64,000 nucleotides of DNA from Methanosarcina barkeri 3 (GTDB lineage: Archaea; Halobacteriota; Methanosarcinia; Methanosarcinales; Methanosarcinaceae). The DNA lies in the NCBI RefSeq assembly GCF_000970305.1, contig NZ_CP009517.1, forward strand, positions 1,116,001-1,180,000, written 5' to 3'. Positions 10,084-19,966 of the stretch are shown piece by piece. Every line of letters starts with the position of its first letter. The first letter of the stretch is position 1. A program made the position numbers and the translations under genes. The notes beneath the pieces are model-generated. The model was not told the origin of the DNA and did not search any database. It saw only the letters and a list, made by a program, of their open reading frames with translations.

Positions 10084-11157
10084 TCAAATGTTCTGTTTTT
10101 CCAGTTCAAACGGCGTTTCGCACGAGTATATTTCGCTATAAAATCCCTTGTGCGGAATGCCGTCCTCCATACACTTTACAAGATACGACAGTTCCTCGTC
10201 ACACTCGGGCTCGTCTCCGTTACGCTTTATTATTTCGAACGAGTCCACGATGTTTTCCATAATCGTCGCGTTGATAAATATAGGTAATCGAGCAAGCATA
10301 GAATCGTCAATTCTGGTTTCGGACCGATACCCGGCAAGGACGGTTTCAAAATAATCTTTCATAAACTTCCTGCGCTTGTCGGCGTTCGGCTCAAATTGAA
10401 TCCAGCCAACTCCGTGTGTCCAGAGATCGGCGAGGTCATACATATAAAAGCCAAAGCACGAGTTATCAAAATCATAAACCATGATTTGTCCATTATCAAA
10501 GTCTATCGAGTAATTCCCATCGTTGTAATCAAAATGGATCATACCGTAGGTTTCGCTGTTCCTGTCGAAGCTATCCAACGTTTTGATGAGTTCTTTCATT
10601 TTCGCTTTAAGCAAAGCTAACGTATCTGGTATCAGCTCGTCGATACAACCTTCATTAAACCTGTCAAAGAAACCGTATCGGTGATGGATGGGAGTATACT
10701 TCTTTGACAACTGATGCAGTTTACCCAGAACCTTGCCGCAGTTATAGTAGTATTCGGTTATAGGAATGCCTTCCCGATACCTATAATTGTTTTCCACAAG
10801 CATTTTCCCTTTAGCCTTTTCAAACAAGCAGACAAAAAATCTGTGGTTATTATAATCAATCTCTTCCAACAGATTACCGTTTAGCGAGCTGATTACATTT
10901 GAAACACTGCCGCCGTTATCAAATAGATATCTTACATATTCCATTTCGCCGAGGTAATCTTCTCGGCGCCTGTCATTTAAGAAAGAAATTCTAAGTATTT
11001 TTGCACTTAAACCTTCTTTCTCACAAGTGTAGACTACGTTTCGTCCTCCGTCGTGCGGTTGAATCGGTTTTATTTTATGCCCTTCCAATCCATATAACTT
11101 TGATATGGCAGTAAGCAAATATTCATCACCGATTCTAATAACTTCATTATAGGTCAT
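10084..11157 (-). CDS. Aminoglycoside phosphotransferase/homoserine-kinase-like phosphotransferase
   Basis: A 357-residue protein of the APH kinase-like fold. The catalytic loop reads HFDYNDGNY (H-x-D-x4-N, about residues 208-216) and is followed by the metal-binding YDFDN (about 228-232). Such enzymes phosphorylate small hydroxylated molecules (aminoglycosides, choline, homoserine, sugars); the substrate cannot be read from sequence. A GGGGT ribosome-binding site precedes ATG 11157. Its upstream region has a TAGGAGG...CCTCCTA inverted repeat (about 11176-11205). It is convergent to the DUF6061 gene and shares a bacterial-type terminator with it, so transfer from Firmicutes is likely. Confidence 0.8.
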   Translation of the reverse strand: MTYNEVIRIGDEYLLTAISKLYGLEGHKIKPIQPHDGGRNVVYTCEKEGLSAKILRISFLNDRRREDYLGEMEYVRYLFDNGGSVSNVISSLNGNLLEEIDYNNHRFFVCLFEKAKGKMLVENNYRYREGIPITEYYYNCGKVLGKLHQLSKKYTPIHHRYGFFDRFNEGCIDELIPDTLALLKAKMKELIKTLDSFDRNSETYGMIHFDYNDGNYSIDFDNGQIMVYDFDNSCFGFYMYDLADLWTHGVGWIQFEPNADKRRKFMKDYFETVLAGYRSETRIDDSMLARLPIFINATIMENIVDSFEIIKRNGDEPECDEELSYLVKCMEDGIPHKGFYSEIYSCETPFELEKQNI

Positions 11158-11384
11158 AAGTTACCCCTTGTTTTTAGGAGGATTAAAGTATAGTCGCCCT
11201 CCTATTTGTTTCGAGATTAACTACTACTGTATTTTTCATATAAAAACATCCTTTCAACTAAAATTTATCTTATAACGCTTAAGCGATATAACCCAAGATT
11301 ATACAAATACCCACGTAGTCATCCGCAAAAGCAAAGCGGCAGAGTAACCGAGATTTTCCGTACAACCAATTGCCTGCCATAAGA

Positions 11385-11564
11385 ATGAACGTTACGCAAG
11401 CAATCAAATCACATGTAACTGGATTATGCCAACACCCGAAGTCAGGACAGCTTGAAAAAATTTATGGACGATGATACTTTTACTGCGGAGTAGATGAAAT
11501 CCGCGGTGAACAAAAGAAAAAGAAATTTCGACAGGAGTACGATTATACGAATTTTGATTTTTAA
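11385..11564 (+). pseudogene. Possible small gene interrupted by one in-frame TGA
   Basis: From ATG 11385 a 60-codon frame runs to TAA 11562-11564 with a single TGA after ...EKIYGR, then YFYCGVDEIRGEQKKKKFRQ. It sits between the phosphotransferase and the broken recombinase and may be another decayed part of the same foreign element. I do not recognise a family; this is weakly supported. Confidence 0.25.
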
Positions 11565-11637
11565 GGAGGGCTGCGATTGAAACTGCGTGAATTTCCACAC
11601 TTTTCACGATTGCTTTTCAAATTACATCATATAATGT

Positions 11638-11895
11638 GACGATAGCGTGTCTGGAACGAGCTTTGACAGACCGGGCGTTTCACGGCTGATCGAGGACGCC
11701 AAGGATGGGAAAATCAACCTGATTCTCGTTAATGATTTGAGCCGTTTCGGACGGAACTAAATTCAGGTAGGACAATTTACCGACTATCTGTTTCCGATGA
11801 TCAGGGTTCGGTTTATCGCGGTCAATGACGGTGTAGATACTTTGAACAACGATAACGACATCATACCGTTTAAAAAACTGTTCAATCTAATCTTC
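11638..11895 (+). pseudogene. Large serine recombinase fragment (broken)
   Basis: One frame reads DDSVSGTSFDRPGVSRLIED, then INLILVNDLSRFGRN, an in-frame TAA (11758-11760), then IQVGQFTDYLFPMIRVRFIAVNDGVDTLN and IIPFKKLFN. This is the conserved catalytic-domain core of large serine recombinases of Firmicutes integrative elements (DDGxSGTxFDRPGF, DLSRLGRNY, IAxNDGVDT). The TAA replaces the tyrosine codon expected after GRN. The N-terminal part with the catalytic serine and the C-terminal DNA-binding part are missing. The integrase of the foreign block is therefore dead. Confidence 0.8.
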
Positions 11896-12069
11896 TTGAA
11901 CTCCTCTCACCGTTATTCTAATTATCCTGTCCAAAAGTATTGTTCTTTAGCAGTAATATTATTGAGGATAACTGTAAAATTACGACATTAAAGAAAGGAA
12001 ACTGCAAGCCTTCTCTGAATAACGAAACAAATAGGGAACTATATAAATGTGAAAATTTTATTATAAAGC

Positions 12070-13044
12070 ATGATTTCTGTTCTTGAAAAGCAATGTGGAA
12101 CAAGAAGTGAAACAAGAAGTGAAACAAGAAGTGAAATAGCGAATGAGTGCTTAATTCCCTGGTATGTAATTGGATTAACTGCAATCATCTGTGCAGCGAC
12201 TCTGGTTTTAATCGCTTTTCTTGGACCTATGGGTCAGGAAATAATACAGTATAGAACCTCTCAATCTGGCGTATGGCAGATTGCAGGACAGGATCTTACA
12301 AATCTTATACTGATCGCACCGATACTGCTACTTGGTGGAATTCTATGTCTGGCCAGAAGGGCCGGCTCGAAATACCTGTTAATACTTACACCGATAACGT
12401 TAATGTATACAGGGCTTTCCATGGGGATTGGCCAGGAATGGAGCAATTCGGCCTACAGCGGCAATGTTGAGGACTACTGGTGGCTTTTCGGAATACTTAT
12501 AGTAGGCGGGCTCATCCTGCTTATGGGTAGCCTATCCATGTTTACCGAAGCAGATGCTCCTGACTTCAAACCAAAAGGTCTGCGTATCTACGTGGGCCTT
12601 ATGACCGTATTCTTCCTGCTCTTTGCAGTAATGTGGATATCTCAAATCCAACAAGTTACAAACACTGGAGACCTTCCTGACGGCTCATACAAAGTGGCTC
12701 CAACTGCGTTTTGGACCATCAGGTATCTTGACCTTGGAATTAGTATTCCGTTAGGCTTTCTAGCGCTATTCCTGATGCTTTCAAAACCAAAAAGAGCGTA
12801 CTCAATATTGCTCCTGTTCTTTGGGTTCTTCATAACTATTGGAACCTCTGTAGACATGATGGCCATAGTTCAAGCCTTGAACGGGGATATGGAGGCGGTT
12901 AAAGAAGGAATCTTTATATTCCCAATACTCACATTCTTCTCCTATGGAGGCCTCTTCTATCTTGTTAAAGATAAACTTCATCAAAGTGTGTTTAAAAGTT
13001 CAGAGATACAGTTAAAAGATCAGATAACCGGTAAAGACTCATGA
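12070..13044 (+). CDS. Polytopic membrane protein of unknown function
   Basis: A 324-residue protein with about eight predicted membrane segments (roughly residues 30-52, 75-95, 100-118, 135-152, 172-192, 220-240, 246-268, 285-305). Its N-terminus carries three copies of the 12-base unit GAAACAAGAAGT, giving SETRSETRSE; this could be a recent expansion. I do not recognise a family. No clear ribosome-binding site precedes ATG 12070, so the transcript may be nearly leaderless. It follows the foreign block directly. Confidence 0.65.
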   Translation: MISVLEKQCGTRSETRSETRSEIANECLIPWYVIGLTAIICAATLVLIAFLGPMGQEIIQYRTSQSGVWQIAGQDLTNLILIAPILLLGGILCLARRAGSKYLLILTPITLMYTGLSMGIGQEWSNSAYSGNVEDYWWLFGILIVGGLILLMGSLSMFTEADAPDFKPKGLRIYVGLMTVFFLLFAVMWISQIQQVTNTGDLPDGSYKVAPTAFWTIRYLDLGISIPLGFLALFLMLSKPKRAYSILLLFFGFFITIGTSVDMMAIVQALNGDMEAVKEGIFIFPILTFFSYGGLFYLVKDKLHQSVFKSSEIQLKDQITGKDS

Positions 13045-13099
13045 TTCTTGTAAGAAGCAATAAGAAATAATGTAAGTCTGCTAAAGTTTCTTCCAAAAA

Positions 13100-13633
13100 T
13101 TATTGCTGGGCTTTAACATATTCAAAAGTCCAGAGTGGAATTCCTCCTATTTCTCCCTTTTCAAGATGTTCCATCTCATGAGCTGCACTATATGCTGGCG
13201 TACCTTTCAGTTGTATGTGTTTTTTCTTTAACTCCCTTACTGTTATTTTCCTGAGCTCCGGGTTTACTTCTGCAAATATGATCTTTTTTGCCTTCAGGGT
13301 TATTAAGTAGGGTCTTTCAACCAGTTCTCTTTCTTCTTTTGTCCCGCATTTTTCGAGCCTTCGGATAATTCCTTCTTCCTCTACGATTTCGGGATTGATA
13401 AAGAAATAGATCTTTTCCAGAGTATAGCCAGTCTTACTTTCCTCATTATAATAAGTGATCACGTCTTTTACTGCCATACTTTTTGTTTCTTCAGAAGCGT
13501 AACTCCAGGAGCCTCCTGATTTTAATGAAAGCAGAAAAGGAAGAAATAGATCTTCTTGAACCCCAAAACTGGAAATCACATGCTTTTCCAGGGCTGAAAA
13601 TTTAAAGATTGCTTGAATTTCGTCAGCGTCCAT
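13100..13633 (-). CDS. Hypothetical cytoplasmic protein
   Basis: A 177-residue protein without signal peptide or membrane segment, starting MDADEIQAIFKFSALEKHVI. It has no motif I recognise; there is one HEMEH sequence near residue 154, which superficially resembles a metalloprotease HExxH but is HEMEH followed by LEKGE, so a catalytic role is only a thought. It is convergent to the membrane protein upstream, with 55 bases between the stops. Codon use looks native. Confidence 0.55.
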   Translation of the reverse strand: MDADEIQAIFKFSALEKHVISSFGVQEDLFLPFLLSLKSGGSWSYASEETKSMAVKDVITYYNEESKTGYTLEKIYFFINPEIVEEEGIIRRLEKCGTKEERELVERPYLITLKAKKIIFAEVNPELRKITVRELKKKHIQLKGTPAYSAAHEMEHLEKGEIGGIPLWTFEYVKAQQ

Positions 13634-14177
13634 ACTTACTCTACCTCTCGTTTATTCCTCCCTCATCCATTTCTCTCTCATCCCTCATACTCATTTTGAT
13701 AAATTAATGTAAATAGTAAAGGTTTATTTGAAGTACAACTTTTTAGCGTCACGTTTATAGAAGTTATTAGTAACGCAACTCTACACTAAGAGAGTCTTGT
13801 AGAGAGTCTTGCAAATGGATACTTAACTATTTTCCAGGAATCAGCGGGTAACTGAAGAGTAATACACTTTTAGAGTGAAATGTCTACATTTTGTAGAGGA
13901 ATAATATTCCGTGATAATAACCATAAGTACCGTGATAATAACCATAAGTACCATGATAATAACACCTGTGAGTGCAGCATAGTAAAACTTTATTTCCTCA
14001 GGACACCGCTGGTTTAAGTTCTATGGTTAACTTTCTGCCCGAAACGTCTTGAAATAGAGAAGGAAAAGAAGTAAAAATAGTAGCTTTGGCGTTTCTGTTA
14101 TCTCTTGTGCCGGGATGGGGGTATATGTACATTATCGAAGACAACACCCAATGAATTTAAGTTTAAAAATTTGAGCT
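13634..14177. other. Long gene-poor gap with a 21-bp repeat
   Basis: At about 13907-13968 the unit ACCGTGATAATAACCATAAGT occurs nearly three times. On the minus strand this part reads as a short hydrophobic frame with VLMVIIT repeats following CPEEIKFYYAALTG, possibly a decayed membrane protein. I see no supportable gene in the rest. Confidence 0.4.
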
Positions 14178-14205
14178 CTGAGAATAAGTGCAGTTTTATT
14201 CTCAG
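14178..14205 (-). terminator. Hairpin terminator of the 33-residue gene
   Basis: CTGAGAATAA (14178-14187) and TTATTCTCAG (14196-14205) form a perfect 10-bp stem with an 8-base loop, 32 bases downstream of the minus-strand stop at 14238. On that strand it is followed by AAATTTTTAAAC, which fits a terminator. Confidence 0.55.
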
Positions 14206-14237
14206 GCCCATGCTTGGATTTTATTGGGTTAGATATC

Positions 14238-14339
14238 TCATGAAAATGCGTACCGTGACGCTGCTCCGACTCCTGTAGTTAAGAAAGCAATTATCAGGAG
14301 CAAGCCCAATACAACTGATGCTCGGTATGGTTTTTTCAT
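14238..14339 (-). CDS. 33-residue signal-peptide-like small protein
   Basis: From ATG 14339 the frame encodes 33 residues: MKKPYR, a hydrophobic core (ASVVLGLLLIIAFLTTGVG) and a short tail AASRYAFS ending in TGA. This is a textbook signal peptide or single membrane segment. GGAG stands nine bases before the ATG and a perfect 10-bp hairpin follows, so it looks like a complete tiny gene rather than chance. It could be a small membrane protein, or what remains of a secreted protein. Function unknown. Confidence 0.5.
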   Translation of the reverse strand: MKKPYRASVVLGLLLIIAFLTTGVGAASRYAFS

Positions 14340-14753
14340 ATTTAATTTCTCCTTTTTTTCAGTATTCCTAATAGCAGCTCGTATTTTTTAAATGTTTGTA
14401 TGTTGGACTGTGTACTATAAAAAACTAAGAAATTATAACAAGTCTCAGATATTATCACTAATACCTGGAATAGCTTGCAGCGGTTACGCAAGGAGAACTT
14501 TATACCTACCGTTGGGTTTCAAGAGTTCAGTAAAATCAGGGTTCTGAGTGTACTTCTCCTCACAGTTGAAGATCTGACTCACTCTCACAATGGAGTTCGG
14601 ATAATAAAATATCTTAGACTAATGGGAAATATTTGATATTGTGAGGAAATACTTGGGATCGTAAGGAAATACCTGGGATCGTGGGAAAATATTGAGGACT
14701 GAAAATTCTATGAAAAACCTGTTAAATTCCGATTAAACATCCTACACTTCCAT

Positions 14754-17405
14754 TTATAAAGCCATTGTCTCTTTATACAGATTTTTAATTACATTTTCAA
14801 TTCTAGGTCTGAACTCTTCACTCTGGACTTTTAACCAGACTTCCGGAAAAGTATCAAGTAATGTCTGGAGTTCCTCTTCCCTATATGCCTTATAAGCTTC
14901 TACCCCTTTGAGACCTTCGAAAGTTTTCTTTTCTATTGAATATTTTTTCCTTTCTGAAAGACCCCAGTCCCCGGTTTGCAGATATGACCCAAGTAAGTCT
15001 ATTGCAATTACAGAGTCGTGCAGGTCTCCAAGGTGGTTTTGCAAAGCTGTAACTTCCTTAATCATTACTTCTGCTTCCTTTCCCAACACATTTCCAAAAA
15101 ACTCAAGTGTATAGCGCAGTCCTTTGGATGCAATCCTCAACCTATGCAGTCTCTCTATAGAGACATATGGTCCTTCTAACCATTCGGAATAAGCACTGAT
15201 ATCTGCGAACCGGGCATAAAGGATAGAAGGAAGCACATCCTTTACTCTATATGGCAGAGCATTGTGTTTTGCAGTTGTTGTTGGCAGAGCCCATGATTCA
15301 GAATCAAGAAAATCTGAGAAATCTTTTTTGAAATTGGCGTATCTTTCACTTTTCAGGTAAGTGATCATGCTTTTCCGGGCTTTTTTCCTCTCTTCAGCAA
15401 GCACTGCAAATAGGGGATCAAGATCATGTTCGTTCTCGGAAGGTAGTTTATTAAGATATTCTTTAGCTTTCTCCCGAAAAACGTCTAAGTCCCTGACGTC
15501 ACTGAGTGCTCCAAGAGTGTTTTTTAGCCCTTCCAGGTGAGGTTCAAGCTTTTTAGAATCAAGGTAAGCTTCAAAGATCTTTGCAGCAGCTTTCATCCTG
15601 CGGATCGCAACCCTCATATCGTGCAGGTTTTCTACATTTTTTCCCTTTAGGGTTCCTTTCTCATTGGCAAGCATTCTGGCAAATTGTCGGGAAAAGACCT
15701 TATGGGCTACCATAGCCATTGAGTTTTCAGGCCTAATTGCAAATTTCAAGTTTCTACTTTCTTTTTTATTTTCTTCTTTTATCTCGTTTTCTCCCTTGAT
15801 TTCCTCAACTCTCATTTCAATGTTTTCGATTTCGTCTGTCTTTTTCTTAGATATAGTCTTTTTCTTAGATACAAAGGAGAGTTTGGTACCAAAAAGGTAC
15901 TCCCAGAGCTCTTTTCTCTTTTCTGCTTTTTTTGCAGCTTTTTCTGCACCAGGCCCAAAAATTTCTACTTCAACTGCTTCCTCAACCTGCCTGATTCTAT
16001 CTGGCAGAAATCCCCAACTTCTGTTCTCAAAGATGCCCGATATACGGATAAAAGATGCGAGAATAAGAGCTTTATTTTTGATTTCTGGAGGTAATATGAG
16101 ATTTGATTTTTCAAAAACTGAAGAAAGGTCCTTTACGCTGATTTTGGGAGACTGAAGTTCCATAATAAGAGCAAGCATTCTGAGTTCGTGAAGCTTTAAC
16201 CCTTTTAGAGGATGAGTCAGGAGAATTTCCTCACCAATCTTGTATGTTTCTTTCGGAAAAACCGAGCTTCCGATGTCATGAAGGAGAGCTGCAAGACCCA
16301 GTATTTTTCTCTCTTGCTGCCCTAACCTGTGGTAAGGGAAAAGTACGTCAAAAAGTATAAATGCGTTAGTCCTGGTCTTTTCTGCTTTCGCTCGGTCTGC
16401 TCCATAGAGTTCAAACAGGGTTTCAAGGGTCCACTCTTTGAAGATGATATTTTCCTGGCTTTTGCCCAGGGCATAACGTCCGGCATGAAAATGGAATTCT
16501 CCGGAACCATTATTTTTAGAACTAAAGGGGAAACTGAAAAGCCTTTCTTTTTCAAACCGGGAGTAAAAAGCTTCAATATCTTGCTCAGGAACTTTTAGAA
16601 GAAGGCTCACTTCTGCCGTATTCAAACCTTTTTCAAGCGAAAGGAGAATTTTAGCCTGTTTTCCATATATATTTTCCTGATCGGCAAGCTGCAAACAAAA
16701 GGCTCTTTCCCTGAAGCTCAAAAGAGTTTTTTCCGGCAGATTCTCTTTGAGGAGAAGAGCTCTCTCGAATTTAGAGAAAAGATCTTTTACAAGATGGTAA
16801 TTTCCTAGCAAGTGTTCCTCAATAGCCTGTAAATCTTGATGGGTTCCTTCAGTCTTCAGTTTAAGTTCAAGTTCACTGTAAAATTTTTCATTCTGTCCAC
16901 TTTTAAGACTCACATGGTCCAGAGAAAGTTCAGCTATAAGTCTGTCTCCCAATTTCACCTGGCGCACAGTCCTTTTTTGTTTAAGTTTCATAAGTGGAAG
17001 CAGATCAAGGCCCGAGCTAAGTTCTAAGATTATATCCCTGGTTCTGGCATCAGGACATTCAAAGACGGAGGTCTCCTTAGGTAGGAAGCTGACATAATCT
17101 TCTCTCGTATGTACCCCACATTCGAGTCCCTCCAGACTTTTGATAGCTAACCATTGTCCTTCTTTTCCCATCTCTTTCCTGAGCCGTAAAAAATAACCTC
17201 CAGACATTAAAGCATTTTTCTTCGTGTCTAAAAAAGTGTCTTCGATATTTTGTATTATAGCTTCGGAGAGAGAATAGTCCAATAGTAAAGATGATGTTTC
17301 AAGAACTTGAAAATCCGTTTCATCCATCACTAGAAACTTTGATTCGGTTTCCACGTCTTTCCCACCTGGTCTTATTAACAATATGGCTTCAGTGTTTAAA
17401 GACAA
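14754..17405 (-). CDS. CYTH-HD-CHAD domain protein, probably polyphosphate-related
   Basis: An 883-residue three-part protein. Residues 15-215 form a CYTH domain with the signature ETESK (E19, E21, K23), which binds triphosphates and divalent metal. Residues 320-460 contain LAALLHDIGS (HD at 376-377), an HD/Ppx-like phosphohydrolase region. A lysine-rich linker (about 510-550) leads to a C-terminal CHAD domain (555-880) starting with HDMRVAIRR, whose conserved histidines and arginines bind polyphosphate. CYTH-CHAD proteins are known to go with polyphosphate metabolism. A PPK2 kinase lies 4 kb away on the same strand. The triple fusion is unusually long compared with common CYTH-CHAD proteins (about 500 residues). 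Confidence 0.85.
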   Translation of the reverse strand: MSLNTEAILLIRPGGKDVETESKFLVMDETDFQVLETSSLLLDYSLSEAIIQNIEDTFLDTKKNALMSGGYFLRLRKEMGKEGQWLAIKSLEGLECGVHTREDYVSFLPKETSVFECPDARTRDIILELSSGLDLLPLMKLKQKRTVRQVKLGDRLIAELSLDHVSLKSGQNEKFYSELELKLKTEGTHQDLQAIEEHLLGNYHLVKDLFSKFERALLLKENLPEKTLLSFRERAFCLQLADQENIYGKQAKILLSLEKGLNTAEVSLLLKVPEQDIEAFYSRFEKERLFSFPFSSKNNGSGEFHFHAGRYALGKSQENIIFKEWTLETLFELYGADRAKAEKTRTNAFILFDVLFPYHRLGQQERKILGLAALLHDIGSSVFPKETYKIGEEILLTHPLKGLKLHELRMLALIMELQSPKISVKDLSSVFEKSNLILPPEIKNKALILASFIRISGIFENRSWGFLPDRIRQVEEAVEVEIFGPGAEKAAKKAEKRKELWEYLFGTKLSFVSKKKTISKKKTDEIENIEMRVEEIKGENEIKEENKKESRNLKFAIRPENSMAMVAHKVFSRQFARMLANEKGTLKGKNVENLHDMRVAIRRMKAAAKIFEAYLDSKKLEPHLEGLKNTLGALSDVRDLDVFREKAKEYLNKLPSENEHDLDPLFAVLAEERKKARKSMITYLKSERYANFKKDFSDFLDSESWALPTTTAKHNALPYRVKDVLPSILYARFADISAYSEWLEGPYVSIERLHRLRIASKGLRYTLEFFGNVLGKEAEVMIKEVTALQNHLGDLHDSVIAIDLLGSYLQTGDWGLSERKKYSIEKKTFEGLKGVEAYKAYREEELQTLLDTFPEVWLKVQSEEFRPRIENVIKNLYKETMAL

Positions 17406-18063
17406 ATATTGAGGTTTTTTAAAGACAAATATTAAGTTCTGTTTTTTTCATGAGTGATAGTTTAACAATTATTATAAACATGAGTTTAAAAAGTAAAGCA
17501 TATAGAATATTGTTACTCAGTCTTAGAAAAACAAAATATTTCAGATGAAAAGTAATAATCGCAACTTGCCTACAAAGCAGGCAAAAGATAAGTTGTTCTC
17601 AAAGTCAAATTTATAACTGCAGATCTAATGTTCTATTATATTAGGATATTAGTCAATAGCGCTGAGAATCATTTTGCTAAAATTTCAGTGTACATATCGT
17701 CTATATTTTCATCACTTAAACTCTTAAATAATGTGAGTAAATGGGAAGTTAATTCTTCAATATCCGTCCTTCTACATCGTTTATTTAAAATTTTCAACTT
17801 TTACAATTTTGAGCAGGAATTTTCGAATTTTCATAAAGCAGGAATTTTCGAACTTTCATAATTGTGAATTATATCTTCTTTTTTGCTTATATCTAATATT
17901 AGATCGACAATATAGAAGTATAATTATAAAATAATTTGCTTATGTAAATATGTTAAAATGTAAATATTTTAAGTGCTTTGAGATTCATAAAAGATATATA
18001 ATGTTTAAATCTTCAAGAAAATAGATATTATAATAAGTAAAAATAATGATAAAGCTTTAAGAA
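17406..18063. other. AT-rich gap between divergent/convergent genes
   Basis: No gene is supported. A 24-base direct repeat (AGCAGGAATTTTCGAA-TTTCATAA) occurs at about 17813 and 17838. At 17855-17868 TTCATAATTGTGAA differs by one base from the palindrome found in the sulfur region; no gene start lies close, so it may be chance. Confidence 0.4.
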
Positions 18064-18798
18064 TTACCAGAGTTTCCACCAAGATTTTTTTGCTCCAGGT
18101 GCAAGAATCTGTTTTTGGTTAATTAAAGTTTGCACTTGCATCATGTAATTATTGTGCATTTCCTCAAAGTATATTTCTCTTCTTTCTGCTTTCTCAAGTT
18201 CTCTTTGTAAGTCTTTAATTTTCTGCTGTGCTTCTTCTATCCGTATTTCAAGTTCTCTTTGTAATCCCTGGTTATGCTTTTGTCCGTCAGCAAGTATACT
18301 TTCTATTTCCTTCATCCTGGCTTGTAATTCCTGATTCTTTATATGTCCATCCTCAAGTTGTTTTTCCAAATCATATATCTTAACTTGTAGTTCCTGATTA
18401 TGTTTTTGTTCATCCACAAGTTGTTTTTCCAAATTATATGTTTTAAGTTGCAGTTCTTGATTATGTTTTTGTTCGTCAGCGAACCTGCTTTTTATCTCTT
18501 TTATACTAATTTGTAACTCCTGATTTTGCTTCTGTTCATCCTCAAGTTGTTTTTCCAGGTCCTGGATTTTAATTTGTAACTCATGGTTATCCTTTTGTTC
18601 ATTATCAAGTTCGTTTTTTAATTCTTGTATCCGTGTTCCCTGTTCTTTTCCATAAATATTCAATTCTGGATCAGATACAAGTTTTTCGAAAGCATTAATA
18701 ACTGCTTTATTAGCATTGTCAAAACCTAATAATTCCACTTTTTTCCATAAGTCAAAAGGTATCTTTGCTTTGATTTTTTGCTCTTCCTCCGAATACAT
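18064..18798 (-). CDS. Coiled-coil repeat protein
   Basis: A 244-residue protein. The first 55 residues (MYSEEEQKIKAKIPFDLWKK...) look like a small globular, possibly ribbon-helix-helix-like domain. Residues 55-215 are a long coiled coil built of a 21-residue repeat (LEKQLEDEQKQNQELQxKIxD). It ends in a basic, tryptophan-containing tail (KKSWWKLW). Such a layout suits a DNA- or membrane-tethered structural protein; the function is unknown. The repeats are strongly conserved at the DNA level and may vary in number between strains. Confidence 0.6.
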   Translation of the reverse strand: MYSEEEQKIKAKIPFDLWKKVELLGFDNANKAVINAFEKLVSDPELNIYGKEQGTRIQELKNELDNEQKDNHELQIKIQDLEKQLEDEQKQNQELQISIKEIKSRFADEQKHNQELQLKTYNLEKQLVDEQKHNQELQVKIYDLEKQLEDGHIKNQELQARMKEIESILADGQKHNQGLQRELEIRIEEAQQKIKDLQRELEKAERREIYFEEMHNNYMMQVQTLINQKQILAPGAKKSWWKLW

Positions 18799-19235
18799 GC
18801 GAAATAAAAGGATCTAGTGAGCAATATAATTTCTCATTTTGACAGTTATTATATGGCAGTTATTGTATGAACGACATGTCATAGATACTATTGATAAATA
18901 GCCATGCCATGGGCAAGTTATTAGTTTTATAACTGATCCCAAAACTCAAAATTAGTTTTTTTGAATTTCTAGTTTTGAAAAATATATTGAATCCTATAAT
19001 AAAAAATAGTTCGCAAACTTCTTTTGTTTAAAAATTTGTTTTGGATAAGCTCTTACAGTAACTTAAAAATTGAAGCGGCAGAATTCCTTTAGTTTGGACA
19101 TGGAAAATATAAATTTTAAAAAAATAGGTTACTTAAAAAGGAAACGATGTACATTGAAAGATAATCTTAACACATTTTAGATCTTTACTTACAATGACAT
19201 CTATTATTTTGATTTTACTTATATTTTGTTTGAAG

Positions 19236-19700
19236 TCACTGGGTAATTTGACTCTCAATTTCAGAATAAGTTTTTGCATATTCGTCTTGTAACGTGGTAT
19301 ATTCTTTGAGGGCCATTTCAAGCTCTAACTTTATTAATTTAGATTTAGCTTTTTTTATTAAACCTTTATCTATTGCTATTTTGTCAAAGTTTCCAATGTC
19401 AGTAGAAAACTTTTTTATTTCACTCTTTGGTAAAAATTTGCCTTCTTTTGCTTCCTTCAAAAGAGTTCTTTTATTTCCTTTTGTAACATTTGCTTTGTTC
19501 ACTATCTCTTCAAATTTTGCTATGTTTAATCTAAGTTTACTGATTTCTTCTGATATCTTAGTATCCTCTGATATTTTAGTATCTTCTGACAACATAGTAT
19601 CTTCTGACATCTTAATATCCTCTGACATCTTAGTATCTTCTGACATCTTAGTATCTTCTGACAACTTAGTATCTTCTGACAACTTAGTTTTTTCTTTCAT
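19236..19700 (-). CDS. Repeat protein with N-terminal KxSEDT tandem repeats
   Basis: A 154-residue charged protein. Residues 4-51 are eight copies of a six-residue unit (TKLSED, TKMSED and similar), encoded by an 18-base DNA repeat (about 19555-19690). The rest is helical and lysine/glutamate-rich, likely a coiled coil. No family is recognised. It lies downstream of the other coiled-coil gene on the same strand. The repeat number is probably unstable. Confidence 0.5.
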   Translation of the reverse strand: MKEKTKLSEDTKLSEDTKMSEDTKMSEDIKMSEDTMLSEDTKISEDTKISEEISKLRLNIAKFEEIVNKANVTKGNKRTLLKEAKEGKFLPKSEIKKFSTDIGNFDKIAIDKGLIKKAKSKLIKLELEMALKEYTTLQDEYAKTYSEIESQITQ

Positions 19701-19966
19701 CTTATCCCTCTTGATATCTGTTTTGCCATTTTATAAAATTTCTAAAATACTTTAAATTGATATGCCATATTTGCGAAAATTTCCATGAATTTCATTTACA
19801 ACTTCTTCATATTGTATGACTAAACTATTAGTGATTTTTCTAAAAGATAAAACTCATAAAACCAACGTAATCTAAATTTCATCTAACGATCAAAAGCACT
19901 TACGTTACATATTTAGTTTAATTAATTATATGATTGCATTTACAGACACTTATGTGCTAATAAAAC

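Noticed and set aside
13100-13633. Metalloprotease from HEMEH
   Set aside because: The motif lies in a charged region without the downstream third ligand or hydrophobic surround expected of HExxH proteases.
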